Made by a program: the position numbers and the translations under genes | Notes under the pieces: generated by a model | Database searches by the model: none | Told to the model about the DNA's origin: nothing | What the model saw: only the letters and a program-made list of their open reading frames with translations | Assembly (NCBI RefSeq): GCF_020184175.1 | Contig: NC_065532.1 | Span: 13,640,001-13,704,000 of the forward strand | Direction: 5' to 3' | Source of the DNA: Aphis gossypii | Taxonomy: Eukaryota; Arthropoda; Insecta; Hemiptera; Aphididae | Length of the DNA stretch: 64,000 bases | Shown: positions 11,142 to 23,666 of the stretch, in pieces | Layout of the letters: the number at the start of each line of letters is the position of its first letter | How positions within the stretch are numbered: position 1 is the first letter of the stretch

Positions 11142-14100
11142 AATAAATTACAAGTCAGATCGTTAAGATTTTACGGGGAGATCAAATATGTGAGTTAGGA
11201 AAAGGTCGAGAGATCTTATACGGTTCTTAATAAGAACTCCCCATTTCTTTTAATCGTGTATATTTCTTATCACACCTCGAATGTGTTTAATTTTTCACAC
11301 ACACTAAATGCATTGATTTTGTATCTGATTTAATTTTTATCTAAACACATAGAATACAATTAACTACTAAGTTAAAAAAAATTACAAAAAAAAAAAATAA
11401 AACATAATTTACATAGGTATATGTATAATATATTATGATTAAAAAAAAACATTATAATGAAAATAATGTTAAATTTAAATATTCTCGTGTATTTATAAGT
11501 CTAAAGAGTAGTAAAGACAATAACTTAATTGAGTATCACCACGAAGATTACACGCAATTATATTAATCATATTTGTGTAAATAGGTAGACAAGATAAAAC
11601 GTATGCAAATAGAATACTCATATATTGTTTACTAATACGTTTTTTTTTTTTTAAATTTAAGTTTTCTACGTAATTTCGTTAATAATATAAGACGTGTATT
11701 ATACTGCTAAAATATATATATATATATATATATTAAATAAAATCAATCGATTGAGCGTTCTATTAGTTCAAAATGTTATAACTATTAATAACTATTTGTT
11801 ATTATTTTAATATTAATAGGACGTAGAAGACATTCATAAAGAATCATATTATACATTATATTTTTAAAATATCTAATAATTATCTAGCCTAATTTATATA
11901 ATTATCTATATATTGATCTCTATATTCAATATAACTAAATCTTCAAACACATTAGTATTTATAATTGTATATATTATATTATTTATATTTTTATATTTGT
12001 TTATTTACAGTCTCATTTTACAAAAAAAAACAATTAATTGAAATCTTAAAAAGAAAATTTACGGGTAACGCCCAACATACTTATTAAATAAAGCTATAGC
12101 CATTTATTATAGGCAAGCTGAGTATACAGTATACACTATACAAACTATTTAACAACTATTAAACTAATTTGTGAAATTTATTAATGATAAATCATTTTAC
12201 ATTTGTACATAAGGCATTATTTAATATAACATGACGTATACAATTAAAATAAATTATTTTTATTAATATTAATATTTAATAAAATAGGTAGGTATATATG
12301 ACACTTAGTAGTGTTAAATTGTGTATTCCAGAATTTAATCCTTTCAGACCCATGTTATATTCCAGCAGAAAAAATGTGTTTTCATTATAGCAATAAATGT
12401 GGTTAAACTAAGAGATTTTCAAAATTTTGAACAATTTTGATTAAATACTACCTGTATATAACTATAACATACGTACATTACGTAATTATTATTATTATTA
12501 TTTTTTAATCAGCAACATTTTTCAAAAACAAAATAAATTAGTAACAATATTAATAAAAGTTTACAATAATTATGAGTATACATGTAAATTAGATTATCCA
12601 TGATAGCTAATTATTATTATTAACGTTACATTTTTTGTGTTAATACTTTAGCTGTTTAATATACTCGCATTTTAATTTATAGATCAAGTTTTGATAACAA
12701 CACAAGTACATAAAAATTGAATGAATCATTTCTAATAAAAAATAAGATTTAATTTAAGCAAACACGCTATTCGAATTGATAATTTGTGAACAATTTAGTT
12801 AAAGATAATTGACTATTGATTGGAAATTGTTTGTAAATCATTTTTGTTTATTTATAATTATTTGTATAGAACTATTAAGTAATAAAATTTAATAGTTCCC
12901 AATTTGAATTATTTATCAATGAAAAGTGATAATTCACAATTCATCAGAATATGGCTTAAAAAAATAGTACGTATATGTTATGTTGTTATGTAGCTATAAA
13001 GTATAGAAGGATTGTTGACATTTGATATGAGTCAAATTCATTATGCTAATTAATCTTATAATACATAATAATATTCAATCATTTAATCGGTGTGTATGAT
13101 TAGTGCTAACTGTTGAGTACTGTTATAGTTTTTATTTTTTTTTCAATTTCCCAAATTTTTAAACTTTTGGACTCAACTATTTTCTTAAATAATCGATTCC
13201 ACTTACTGTTGTGGAGACGTGGAGTACTTAACACAATAGTAACAAATTAAATTCAATTGGTACGATTAACATAGATTAAAACTATATTATTTCATATTAT
13301 ATGCGTTCTCCTTATTTTTGTAGTGCGATTAATTGTGGTTTAATACTCATTAGATTATAAATAATTTTGAATAAACATTAAGAAGTGTTTTTTTTTCGAT
13401 TGTGGATTATTTATTTCAATGATCTCAGTAATAAACCACATAATTGATATACTACAACTTGAAAACCACAAATGTTAATATCATTGAAAAAAAAAATTAA
13501 ATAAAGTATAAGAAAATCGTTATGTTATGTGCGCATTCTACAATAGAATAATTCGTGTATGTTCGCACAAAGACAGGACGTGTTTAATGTTTAGTCCTAA
13601 CCTATCAGATAAAATGTTTATTTTCCTCAAGAAAAATATTGTATTCCGTGGTGATTGACATTCATACAAAAGAAACTCTCTCAATTAACAGAAGCGTTTG
13701 TTCATGTTATATCACTATATCAAATATATAATTATCGCGTGAAACTAAGAGTGAAATAATAATTGCCACGCCCCTGACATTGCAAAAATTTTTTTACAAA
13801 GAAAAACGTTTTTTCATTTATGTAAATTCAAAACGTGTTCACGGTTGGTTGTGGCATAATTTAATAATTTTGTCTATATAATATATATTTTGCTAAACAA
13901 CATGGTTGACTTGAAGTGATCTAAATTACTGAGAAACCAATAAGTATAAACAATCGCGTGTATAACGCTTAAAACGCTACTGATTATTTTTATAAGTCCC
14001 AGCACTTTTCACTTATAGCATTTTAAAGTTTATAATTATACCTATTAAAATTATTATTATTGTACATAAAACATGTATAGATTTAATTTCTAGCTATTTT

Positions 14101-14749
14101 ATATATATTATCGATCTTTGAACTATTATACTATAAAATTATTTCAATTAAAAATATAGAATAGAATTACTTTTGAATGTAACACCGATATGGGATGTAT
14201 AAAAATTGATAAAACACTAAAACAAAGATAAAATTATAATATTATTATGATACACTCTGAAAAGTTATAATACGAGTATATTGACGATTTTAATTTTAAA
14301 GAGTTGTGTAATAATTTACAGAGAGTATGTTTGATTAAATATATTTATTTTGTAAAAATCAATATGATAATATTTAAATGAGATACATTATATTAGTATA
14401 CATATTTTATTAAAATAAGTGCATCCATATATGCAATTACAAATGAAACATAATAATATATCAATTTCAAAAAAATATTCAATATGTTTTATGCATTTAT
14501 GCAGTTTCGATGAAAATGGCACAAATATCTTTGAAACTGTATATACTTGTTTAAAACAAAATATTCATTAGTTGTTATTATTCGAACGTTTAAAATTATA
14601 AGCAAAATGCATACCAAACATACTTAGGAGTTATTTTATTTTAAATAATAATTAGTATGTAGAACACATTGCCCGAACACTAATTTTCATAGAAATCTTC
14701 AATGAATTGTTATTATTAATGCACCTACTTTGCTGTATACATGTTTATA
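11142..14749. other. AT-rich DNA without supported genes
   Basis: TA microsatellite at 11.7 kb. A TTTCAG-bounded 30-codon run at about 12349 (THVIFQQKKCVF...) is open but lacks any partner. No transposon ends were recognised. Confidence 0.6.
11712..11733. repeat. (AT)11 microsatellite
   Basis: Uninterrupted AT dinucleotides in AT-rich DNA. Confidence 0.9.
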
Positions 14750-15578
14750 GAAGTTAATTCAATAAGCATGATCACCCTCCATGTTTCATTTAATAATTAA
14801 CTGACTATGATTTTGAATTTTTTTTAACATGCTTAAACAGCGTACTATTTTGAAATTCTTGATATTTTTTTTTTTACTAATTAAAGAGTTTGCTGTGATG
14901 GTACTAACTTCTATATTTTTCTAATGAGAATACCCTTTTATTACTGTTAATTATTTAGTGAATGATTTTTTTTTAATGTTTATGTATCTAATTTATATCT
15001 CTAACGAACAGTTTTTCTGTTATTAAAATATTAATATTTAGGATAAAAGTCCTTAAAATTAATTTCATAAAAATATAAATAGATGTTATATCGGATCTAA
15101 AATTAATTATAATTTGATGATTTTTATACATTTTTAATACTGACAAATTTATATAATTGCAAAAATTTTATAATTTATCATATTCCTCATATTTTCTAAA
15201 ACCATTATCATGAATAAATTAAAATAACTCAAAAATTGATAAAATTTCCATTGTGATAGGTATACCAAATATTTAAAAAAAAAATATTTGCTAAATTTTT
15301 TTTTGAAAACAAATGCCTCATAGACTATAGGACCATTGGCTACAATAAATTACATAATTTTTATTTGCTAAATTATTTACTGTTTAAAAGAAGAGTAGTT
15401 GTATGAAAAACAGATGTTTGTATCTTCACATAACACTCCTTAATAAGTACAACGAATCTCGAAAATTTAAAATTATAACCTTGAATTTCCTATACTTGAA
15501 AACTCCATAAATTCGATTTTGAATATTAACGTTATATTGGAGAAAAAAGGGGTTGATCACCATTAGTGAATCACTCCG
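14750..15578. mobile_element. Older, longer relative of the 34-kb TA-flanked MITE
   Basis: The left end (GTTAATTCAATAAGCATGATC, from 14753) matches the CAGGGTGATTCA-type terminus seen at 34.0 kb. The right end, read as its complement, is CGGAGTGATTCACTAATGGTG. TA dinucleotides flank both ends (14748-14749, 15579-15580). Just inside the left end, CACCCTCCATGTTTCATTTA parallels CACCCCCATTTTTCATTTA in the complement of the 34-kb copy. Further blocks such as a TTTAGTGAAT/GTAAGTGAAT pair and an ATGCTTAAA string occur in the same order. The copy is in the opposite orientation and strongly diverged. No transposase frame is present. Confidence 0.6.
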
Positions 15579-15579
15579 T

Positions 15580-18049
15580 ATAATAAAATATTATGCATGA
15601 TCATCAATAAATTGATAGCGGTAAACAGCATAATATATTAAATTGTTTTAAATGTAATGTTGTATTAGATTAGACGAATCTACGATAAAACCAAAGTCTA
15701 AACTACACATCATTGAAACATTTTTTTATTGTGTAGGTAGGTTAGTATGTTCATTTGATATAGTTGTCACTGCACAATACACATTGCACAAATATATCAT
15801 ATAAATAACATTATTTATTCTTTTTTAATAATAATTTTAAATTTTAATAATGAGTATAATATTATATTATGCATAATACATTATTTTGTGTTAATACATT
15901 AATTTTAATATTATGTAAAATCATGTGCTATTACTTAGAATTTACTTACGTTATAATGGTATTGAGTTAATGTATATATACAAGTATGTATTGGATAGAT
16001 TGAATTAATAGTTTGTATAAAAATATTTTTTTTTAAATTTAATTTAATTTAAAAATATGCTCATCAAATTCTTAATAGGTGTCCGCTCTAAAACTAATCA
16101 GCGTATTTTTAACAATGCAGAGAATAGAATACAAAAAATGTATACATAATAAAATGACAATCATTAAACATCATATTCTTTACAATTATATAGTGTACCT
16201 ACATTATAGTTTTTAAATATATAATTATTAGATACTAATTCGTATAACCTTTCTACTTAACGTCATAATATGAATAATTTAATGCACACAATATTATATC
16301 GTCGTCGAGACGATTCGTTTATTTTAGATTTGATTGAAAAATTTCAAGTTTTGTAATTAGAAACTTCATAAAATATTATAATATATACAAAACGATGTGT
16401 CAAAATACTCAAAATATGCATGCATGTAATAATAAACGTCGAGTACATTAACATTAAAATATTGCATATACCTACCTACTAGTATTACAAAGAAACGACA
16501 CGTGTAGTAGTAATGTGTAATTGAAAACGAACATAAAAATAATGATGATCCGTATAGGTGCACAATGCACATAGGTACCTATTATAACATTAACAAAATT
16601 ATAAATTCTAATTTGACGTGCGTTAGTAAAGAATGTAAGGGCTTCAACACAAGGTAACTAAGAAGAACCCAATAGTTAAATTATTTAATAATTAATAATA
16701 TCGTGTTACGCTGTACGTATATTTGAATTTTCGTTCGCACTATATAATATATGTACATACATTTTGGTATATGATTTAACCTGTCATATTTTATAATAAT
16801 TATTATCATCATCGTACATACGATTATAATAATTCAGTAATTATCTTAATAATAAACACTTGTTGTCTCAAACGTATTAACGTCTTTAAGCGTTTGAAAT
16901 TCTATATTTTATTAACTCTTTTAAACGACAGTATACATTTTTCATTTTTCATTCAACGAAATCTTCAGAAAATTTTTCGGTTCAAATTATGCAATTAAAA
17001 ATGAATGTTAAAAAACTAAAAAACATTGTTATAACTTTGAAAGTGCATACAAATATAAGACTACAAAAAAATTATAGATTTTCACATTAAAAAATAAAAA
17101 ACTTTATTCAAAAAATATTTAAAAAAAGTCTATACTCTTGGCGAGGATTAATCCAATAATATATAAAATACCATCAGGGCCAATATGTCATCTACCAACT
17201 TCCGTCATTATTTTTCATGTTTCCCAGACACTTATACTTACGATAACATTTTAAATTTATTAATTTTAATATTAAATAAAAGAAAAATAGCACATACACT
17301 TGTTTTTAATTTATAAACCGTTAGTAATATGTCGTATTATGTGTATAAATATAGACTACAATTATATTTTGTTTCACAACATAATACTTTTAATAGTTTA
17401 AAATTAAAACATTAATTTAGTAAATATAATTTTTAAACATTGCTGTGTGCCTGTATATTATAATACATTTTTTAATAAGTCATAAGCTTATACTGTATAA
17501 ATGAAATATATATGAATATAAGATGGACTAATATTATATTATAATTCACTATTTTTGTTATACAACTAAATATTTAAAGTAATAGGTAGCTGATTGCATC
17601 TAAGCGCATAAGTCAAATTTAACGGTAAGTCACACGAAGGGCGACCATTCAAAACTTACTATTTTCAAAATTGAGTTATAGATTGATTCGTGTAGAGCAA
17701 ATGGCGAAAATCGAATAGTGCAATCAAATTTGGTCAAAACCAAATTGATAAAATCGATTCAAAATTCATGAATGGCGACAAAACTCATTATTTCCATAGT
17801 TAAAATTAAAACAAAAGCAACTAATTCCTAATTATGTTAAAAAAACGTAGTATTTTCCATAGTAAATTACTCAATTTTTTCAAAAAGTGCTATTTCCAAA
17901 GTAGGCAATAGTGCGCTATTTCTCATAGTACGAAAATAAACAATGGATTGTACTATTTCCATCACTAGTCTTACATTTTTATAAAACAGATTTTTAATTA
18001 TATTATTACTATTTAATGTCATATTGCTACAAATATTGAACCAGCCCCT
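15580..18049. other. AT-rich DNA with a decayed minisatellite at its right end
   Basis: Apart from the 17.6-18.0 kb repeat nothing is supported. A 68-codon minus frame at 16.4-16.6 kb is Tyr/Phe/His-rich and looks random. Confidence 0.6.
17643..17966. repeat. Decayed minisatellite of TATTTCCATAGTA units
   Basis: Five spaced copies of TATTT(C)CATAGTA-like units start at 17789, 17851, 17891, 17917 and 17954, with a weaker one near 17660. A second word, GCGAC followed by AAAACT and TATTT, is shared between 17643 and 17775. Spacing varies (about 26 to 62 bases), as in a mutated tandem array. No coding frame. Confidence 0.45.
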
Positions 18050-18770
18050 TTTTTCGCGATATTAGTTATTTACTGTTAAAATCATCGCCTTGTATACCCA
18101 GTCGATGTAGGCGGACGAGTGCGATATATAAGGAAGACGAGCGTCGGCCGTCCTCGGATGTTATTATATTAAAATATAATATACATAGTATGCGCGATTC
18201 GTATAATCGGTGCGGGTCGTACGATGAACCCGTCTGCAGAAACGCATGTGTTACCCGAAGATTCCCCAGTAAAAAAATGATATTTTTTTTAAAATTTAAT
18301 TTCTCCAGTACTGGTAGGACTTTGAGGACGGAGTGCTGCAACGCGAGCGCGGGGAAGGGGCGTGCTTGATCACGAAATGCCCAAGAAAGCAATATCGTCG
18401 TAGTCGTTGCGGTAATCATATATAGGTATACGTATATAAATACGCGCTATATACCTATATTGCTCCCGATAATATTTTTATTACATACATTATACGTAAT
18501 ATGCGCATGCACATGCACAGCGTACCGCAAATGCAATGCACGTTACTGTGCATAAAGATCCAAAAAAATGGGTTTATCGACCTCTCTCCTGCTCTTATGT
18601 ATAATATAATATTATAGTCATCATCGTTCACCACAACCTTCCCTTGCCATCGTATCACGCACACACGCATAAAGCATTCGCCACCCCGGATAAGATACCA
18701 CGAACCTTGACCGATGTTTATGCGAGTCGAACACACCATTGTTCTAAATGAAAACAAAAACCCGAGTAGA
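18050..18770. promoter_or_regulatory. CpG-rich patch with TATAAATACGCG motif
   Basis: This patch is much richer in CG dinucleotides than its flanks. It contains TATAAATACGCG at 18435, the same 12-base string as the core-promoter candidate at 36085, and a strong acceptor string on the + strand (TTTAATTTCTCCAG ending at 18308). An ATG at 18225 opens MNPSAETHVLPEDSP before a GTAAAA donor-like site. On the minus strand the frame at 18419-18066 spans half the patch. No combination gives a convincing gene. Confidence 0.3.
18066..18419 (-). CDS. Doubtful 117-codon reading frame in CpG-rich DNA
   Basis: This is one of the two longest frames in the window and begins with a true ATG: MITATTTTILLSWAFRDQAR and so on, ending GIQGDDFNSK. 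A Thr/Ile-rich start is followed by a middle with several Leu/Phe stretches. No domain, signal peptide or family is recognised. The frame lies across a CpG-rich patch where stops are rare, and it overlaps a good acceptor on the opposite strand (18308), so it may be only a shadow. It is listed because it is long for this window and intact. Confidence 0.12.
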   Translation of the reverse strand: MITATTTTILLSWAFRDQARPFPALALQHSVLKVLPVLEKLNFKKNIIFLLGNLRVTHAFLQTGSSYDPHRLYESRILCILYFNIITSEDGRRSSSLYIALVRLHRLGIQGDDFNSK

Positions 18771-19548
18771 GAGCATACGATTCGGGAATCACAAATGGTA
18801 TATTATAAGCTGACATTGAGGATATATTTATTTAGATATTTTAAAAATTGATAAATCCGCAATATGATTACAAAATAGGTATTTACGTATTTAATAAAGT
18901 TGTATAGGTACATATAAAACTATATTATACAATTGTACAATAAGTGAATATGTTTAAATAGTCAATTATAATACAACCAATAAGGATGATTTATCATGCT
19001 CGAAACTTGAAAGTTCAACCATTCATAGAAATGAAATATGTACTTAATAATTAATGTTTTTTTTTTGTGTGTACAAGAAATGTTTTTTTCAAATGATTTA
19101 TTTTGCTCATGCTTTTTATATAAATATTAAAATGTCGATTAATTATACTAAAATAATAAATAGTACTGCAATTACTATAATAATCAGTTATCGTAATATT
19201 TGACTTCTGAAGAAAAAAAATGGTACCTAATTTATTTTCTGTAATTTTACAAACATACTTAATTCATAATCTGTAGATCAATTATATTGAATGTAAACGG
19301 TAGTATTTAAAATTGTTAGAAGGTTGGTATAAAAGCACGAAATAAAGTTTTTATTCTTAGCTATGTATAATCAAAAAATGATAATAAATAAATCATCATT
19401 CAGACGTTTGTTTGAAGAAGAAGATAATTTAATTTTAGAAAACATTTATCTAAGGAACTATTGTCGATGAAAAACTTTCATACAAATTAAAACAAAATTT
19501 TTATTATAACAGTATAAATAAAAAGTTAAAAAAAAATAGTGGACTAGG

Positions 19549-19610
19549 TGAGGGTCGCGAATTGCAAGCCTCATTCAAAAACGCCCTTGGATCTGTTCGG
19601 AAGTCGTACA
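19549..19610. repeat. Possible transposon-end fragment
   Basis: GAATTGCAAGCCTCATTC followed by AAAAACGCCCTTGGATCTG resembles, from memory, the AAAACGCCCCTGGATCCGCC-type end of common insect DNA elements. No partner end or target duplication was found, so this is weak. Confidence 0.25.
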
Positions 19611-20379
19611 TAATACAATTATATACAACGGTATGCACGTATAATAATTAGCTGCAATAGATATTATCATTGATTATTAATACTAATATTTATAATCTAT
19701 ATACCTATATTATATGTTATTATACGATTGCATAATCTAATATTGTGTTGAACGCGGACCGACCAATTGGAACAGGTGGGCTGTATAACAATATTATAAT
19801 AACACGTTTACTCATATTGTAAAGACAAATAATTTGCAGAATATTTCTATTTTCTACGTATAATTATTATTGTAGCTATAGAATTTTCTTTAATTTACAC
19901 TTTTGAAAATTATCCGTTCTAGTCGTGCGAACGAAACGTCGTAATGTTGTGTAGGTATACCTTATCATAAGATTTCCAATGTGCATGTGCATGCAATTTT
20001 AAAAAAAAAAACTTTGCATGCATTTTATAAATAAACGTGGAATTAAGTGCATAATACATAATATTATGCTTGTTATAAGATGTGCACTGCATAATATTCA
20101 TTCATACAGTGGGTTTAATACTTATTCTACATACTCAATTAATAGTATACGCAGGCGTCCAATTACGCGAGTCCAATTAAATAATATGCGGAAATCTAAA
20201 TTTTAATGTATATTTAAATAGCTACATAATATATAATTGTTCAAGTCATCATTGATTCACAGAAGTAATTATCACTCGTAAATAAGATATTTTTAATTTA
20301 GTTTTTTTTTATATACCCATGTACAAACATATATTAAAGAAGCAATTTTATTTTGAAAAATTACGGTTTAGTATACAGA

Positions 20380-20622
20380 CAAGGTAAGTTTAAGTACGAT
20401 AGGCTAAGAGTTTATTTTAAAGAATATCGTTACGAATGCCATAAAAGGAATAAGAGACTCCTGATAATTCGGAATACTAGATAATCAGATCAAGGCACCA
20501 GTTCCGTTTGAGTTGTCTGAGTGGATTTCCGAGAACCGCGTTTGAAACAAATTGTGAAATGAGTTGATTGAGATTTGAATAAAGTTTTACTTGGATGTGT
20601 TTATGTAAAAAAAAAAAAAAGT
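20380..20622 (+). repeat. Candidate retroposed or LTR-derived segment ending in AATAAA and poly(A)
   Basis: A stretch of more complex, less AT-biased sequence ends with GAATAAAGTTTTACTTGG, then 14 A residues (about 20607-20620). An AATAAA placed about 30 bases before a templated A tract is the hallmark of an inserted cDNA or the R region of an LTR. The region after it (20623-20990) has the same complex texture. No coding frame, clear target duplication or paired LTR was found. Confidence 0.3.
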
Positions 20623-22563
20623 ATAAAGCGATTTTATTGACTGAGTTGATTTTAAGATTAGATTTAAAAGTTTCATTGGTACATATACCGCTGGTGCTCC
20701 CGTTGCTTCGGTAATGACGTAAAGATAGATGTCCTAAAGAGCTTGAATAGTTGTCATATTATTTGAGTACTTGGCAGAACCCCGCAGATACAATGCCAAA
20801 TAACGACCAAGAGGTTTAAGAAGAAATTCACGTCATATAATGAGTTTGTGAGCTAATATTTTACTATTGATACTTTTACCCAGTTTTGAAACGAAGGAGT
20901 GGCCTTAGTATAGGTGAAGCCTATAATTCAGTTCCTGTTATTTATCTACGTTTGTTAAAATGAGACGTCTTGCAGGTTAAGCGTCAGTCTAATATTAAGT
21001 CAAAATAATAACCTACATAGATACCTTTAATGAATACGCGAGTTTTGAGGGAAAATATGATAATAAAAGAGGACTTTTATTCGTCAATAGCTATTATAAT
21101 ATTAATAACAGCGTATTATTTGTTTATCGATTAATAGATAATAAATACTGTGTAGTGTTCACTATTATATTATTCAATTATTATTGTCTGTCAACAAGTT
21201 CAAACGCACAAGAAATTTTAGTACTGCTTGTGACTTTTTGTATTATATATAATATTTTTTAAGATATTTGTCATTTGTATACATTATTCCATTTGCTCAC
21301 ACATTAAAGAAAAAACAATTTCACGGTAGGTAATTAGTTTTTATTAATAGTTTCCTTTCTTCACTTTTTTTTTGGAATATTTTTACGAGAAGAAAAAACA
21401 TGAATACTATTGTATAACATATCATATGTATATAATATATATAGCTATATATTATATATTATACATTATACATTATATAATATATATTATACATCTGACA
21501 CGTAAAAAATAACTTCATTGTAAATTAAAACTGATTATTCATAATATTATTATGTTTTTTTTTCAAAAAAAAAAAAAAAAGGATTAATACACGCATAGTA
21601 ATTTTTATGTCATCTATTATTTATAAAATAATAAAATGGAAAATAAAGTATGCAATATTTAATAATTTTGTAATCAATAAATTTAATCAGTAATATACGA
21701 GTGTGGTGATTGTATATAAATAATAAAAATAATTATATTCTATTAAATTAAATTGTAAGCGAGTCTATATACTACTATATATTAGACGACTTAGTCAATT
21801 AAAAAAATATTTCAAATGACTCACGTTCTTTAAAAAATATTTCTTAATGTGAAAAATTGTTTTAATCAACATTATTATAATCGCTGTAATAAGTATATTA
21901 TTTAACAAATGTTAATAAATAATAACATAAACACCAGAGTTAAGAAATGTGTCATTTTTTTCTAAATATTTAAATTAATACCTATATAATATGATCTTTG
22001 TAATCCTATACCATGAATTATAACCGTTTAAGTACCTAAGTTGTAATATTATTAAATTAAACAAAATCCATATTCATATTTATTTTATTTATAACTTCAG
22101 CAAATACCTTTCTACAATATTGTCTACTAAACAGAATTACGCATACTTTACTACCATTAAAAGTCTACAGAATAATATAACCCGACTACCTGTCTAGTTT
22201 ATTGGAATATAATTACCCAATAACGATGGTTGTATTATACCTAAAGAAAAAAATCAATAGAAAAATACGTATACGTGTTTTAATTATTAATTTTCTCTGG
22301 ATTATTGTATACTTTGTATTGTGTTAAAAACTATAAACTATAAACTATCATAATGCATTATTCATCATTCACAAACATAATATAATTACGATGGATAGTT
22401 TTCATCATAAAAACAAAAAAAAAAATTAAAATCGAATCGATTTAAACGACATAAATCGTATTAAAATTGTGTTTGAAAATAATCGGAGTGAATAAAATAA
22501 TAACTTTTATTACTAACCTTCGTTCAGTTTAACGGCGTTTTCGTTACATTTAAACGGAATTCG

Positions 22564-22696
22564 CTAGGCGGATGCAACCAGTGCGCATTTTTTTGGTAAA
22601 TTGACTTTCTCGAAACTACAGCCAAACGGGGCTTTGGACTTCACCCAAATTGAAAAGGACGTGACTTGATAGCACCCGAGAATATGTGTGACACCT
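22564..22696 (-). CDS. Candidate terminal exon (43 codons to TAG) with nearby poly(A) signal
   Basis: On the minus strand an acceptor (ACACTGCAG) precedes a frame reading GVTHILGCYQVTSFSIWVKS, then KAPFGCSFEKVNLPKKCALV and ASA, with TAG at 22566-22564. The same frame is open for a further 16 codons upstream of the acceptor, so the segment could start earlier. An AATAAA signal follows about 53 bases after the stop (complement of 22506-22511). The composition is GC-richer than the flanks. It lies about 0.7 kb downstream, on the same strand, of the signal-peptide-like exon at 23.6 kb and could belong to the same gene through unseen exons. A donor-like GAAG/GTTAGT at 22517 would argue for a non-terminal exon. 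Confidence 0.25.
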
Positions 22697-23362
22697 CTGC
22701 AGTGTACATTCTTTAATATAGGTATACTTCTCAGAGATTTTGCGTGCGCCTATGTTTAATTAACATCTAAACGCCGAGACACGGCATAAAAATAACAAAC
22801 CGATTAATTAATTAATTATATTATTGTATAATACTTTTATGTTTGATGACATTTAAATGCACGGGACATTGTTTCGAAAAACGGGAAATCAATCAATTTA
22901 ATATTATTGATTGGGTTTAATACCCATCGTCGCAGCTCGATTTAAACAAAATACACTAGCAAATATTATTTTATGGTGTTTTTAATAATATTATGTTAAT
23001 ATCGACGCGTACATAATTTCCGAGTAAAAAAAGTTCATTTTTGTTCAAACCATAAATATTATATTATATCGTCTGAAATATGACGTATATTATTATGCAC
23101 GTTTGGCGAAGAACTAAAACACTTTATTGCGGTCGCTCCAAATAATACAATATTAATGTAATCCAAACTTATTATATATATTATTGTTTATTGCAGGCCT
23201 GTTCACGAGTAGTTTATTATATTCTATTATATATAGTGTTTGGCGGGCTAATACGTACATTCGATTGGCGCGGGCAAGTTACCAGCCGTATAGAAACTCC
23301 GAGTGTAAAAACCGAGAGACGTTGTGCACTTAGAAGCGCATAAACATTTCATGGGTTGTATA

Positions 23363-23466
23363 TTAGGCATGTAGTAGACACCGCAATAATATTATGTTTG
23401 GTTGATAAATAGTTCGTACGCGCAGTGTCGCACAGAAACAGCATATATAATCAATACGATCGTGTC
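23363..23466 (-). CDS. Candidate second exon of the small secreted peptide, Cys-rich, with stop
   Basis: This begins right after the acceptor TTCTCGCAG and continues the phase of 23561-23666 as GHDRIDYICCFCATLRVRTI, then YQPNIILLRCLLHA and TAA at 23365-23363. The joined product would be 69 residues: a signal peptide plus a mature part of about 40 with a CCxC cluster and one later Cys. AATAAA poly(A) signals lie downstream on the same strand at 23192-23187 and 23128-23123. A GTGTCT donor inside the segment would instead allow splicing to a further 46-base segment (23331-23286). The product is not recognised. Small Cys-containing secreted peptides are common among arthropod salivary and neuroendocrine proteins, but nothing here decides between those. 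Confidence 0.27.
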
Positions 23467-23560
23467 CTGCGAGAACCGGAATAGACATATTATTTTGTTC
23501 AATAATTGATCCGATCGGAATTATTTGGCGTAAGAGAATATATTATTATTATCGTATAAC

Positions 23561-23666
23561 CGTTGAAATTTATTAACGGCGTACTGTGCGCTCGTACGCA
23601 CATCGATATAACTACGATTAACGCATAAATCGGCACCACCCGACCAACCCTCGACGATTTTAACAT
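23561..23666 (-). CDS. Candidate first exon of a small secreted peptide (signal-peptide-like)
   Basis: On the minus strand an ATG at 23666 with G at -3 opens MLKSSRVGRVVPIYALIVV, continuing ISMCVRAHSTPLINFN. This has the three parts of a signal peptide: a basic start (K, R, R), a hydrophobic stretch of about 14 residues, and a polar region with a small-residue cleavage site around RAHS. A donor-like AACG then GTTATA ends the exon in phase 1 at 23561. A 94-base intron with a pyrimidine-rich end (TTCCGGTTCTCGCAG) leads to the next segment. Without splicing the frame runs on to a TGA at 23499 (55 residues). The patch is CpG-rich, so open frames are less surprising here. GTTATA is a weak donor. 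Confidence 0.3.

Larger units (their letters stand above)
18780..22489. other. AT-rich DNA with possible retroposed segment
   Basis: Holds the fragments listed at 19.55 and 20.4 kb. The stretch 20640-20990 is less AT-biased and may belong to the same insertion. The rest shows only TA-rich palindromes (for example 21420-21490) and A/T runs. Confidence 0.55.

Noticed and set aside
12349..12430. TTTCAG acceptor followed by 30 open codons
   Set aside because: No donor, no partner exon in compatible phase and AT-rich composition.
18225..18275. Short + frame MNPSAETHVLPEDSP with GTAAAA donor and 40-base intron
   Set aside because: Joining to the strong acceptor at 18308 gives an immediate stop in the matching phase.
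21421..21492. Long TA-rich palindrome (ATATATAGCTATATAT and flanks)
   Set aside because: Self-complementarity is expected for a near-pure A/T stretch; no sign of a defined hairpin RNA.
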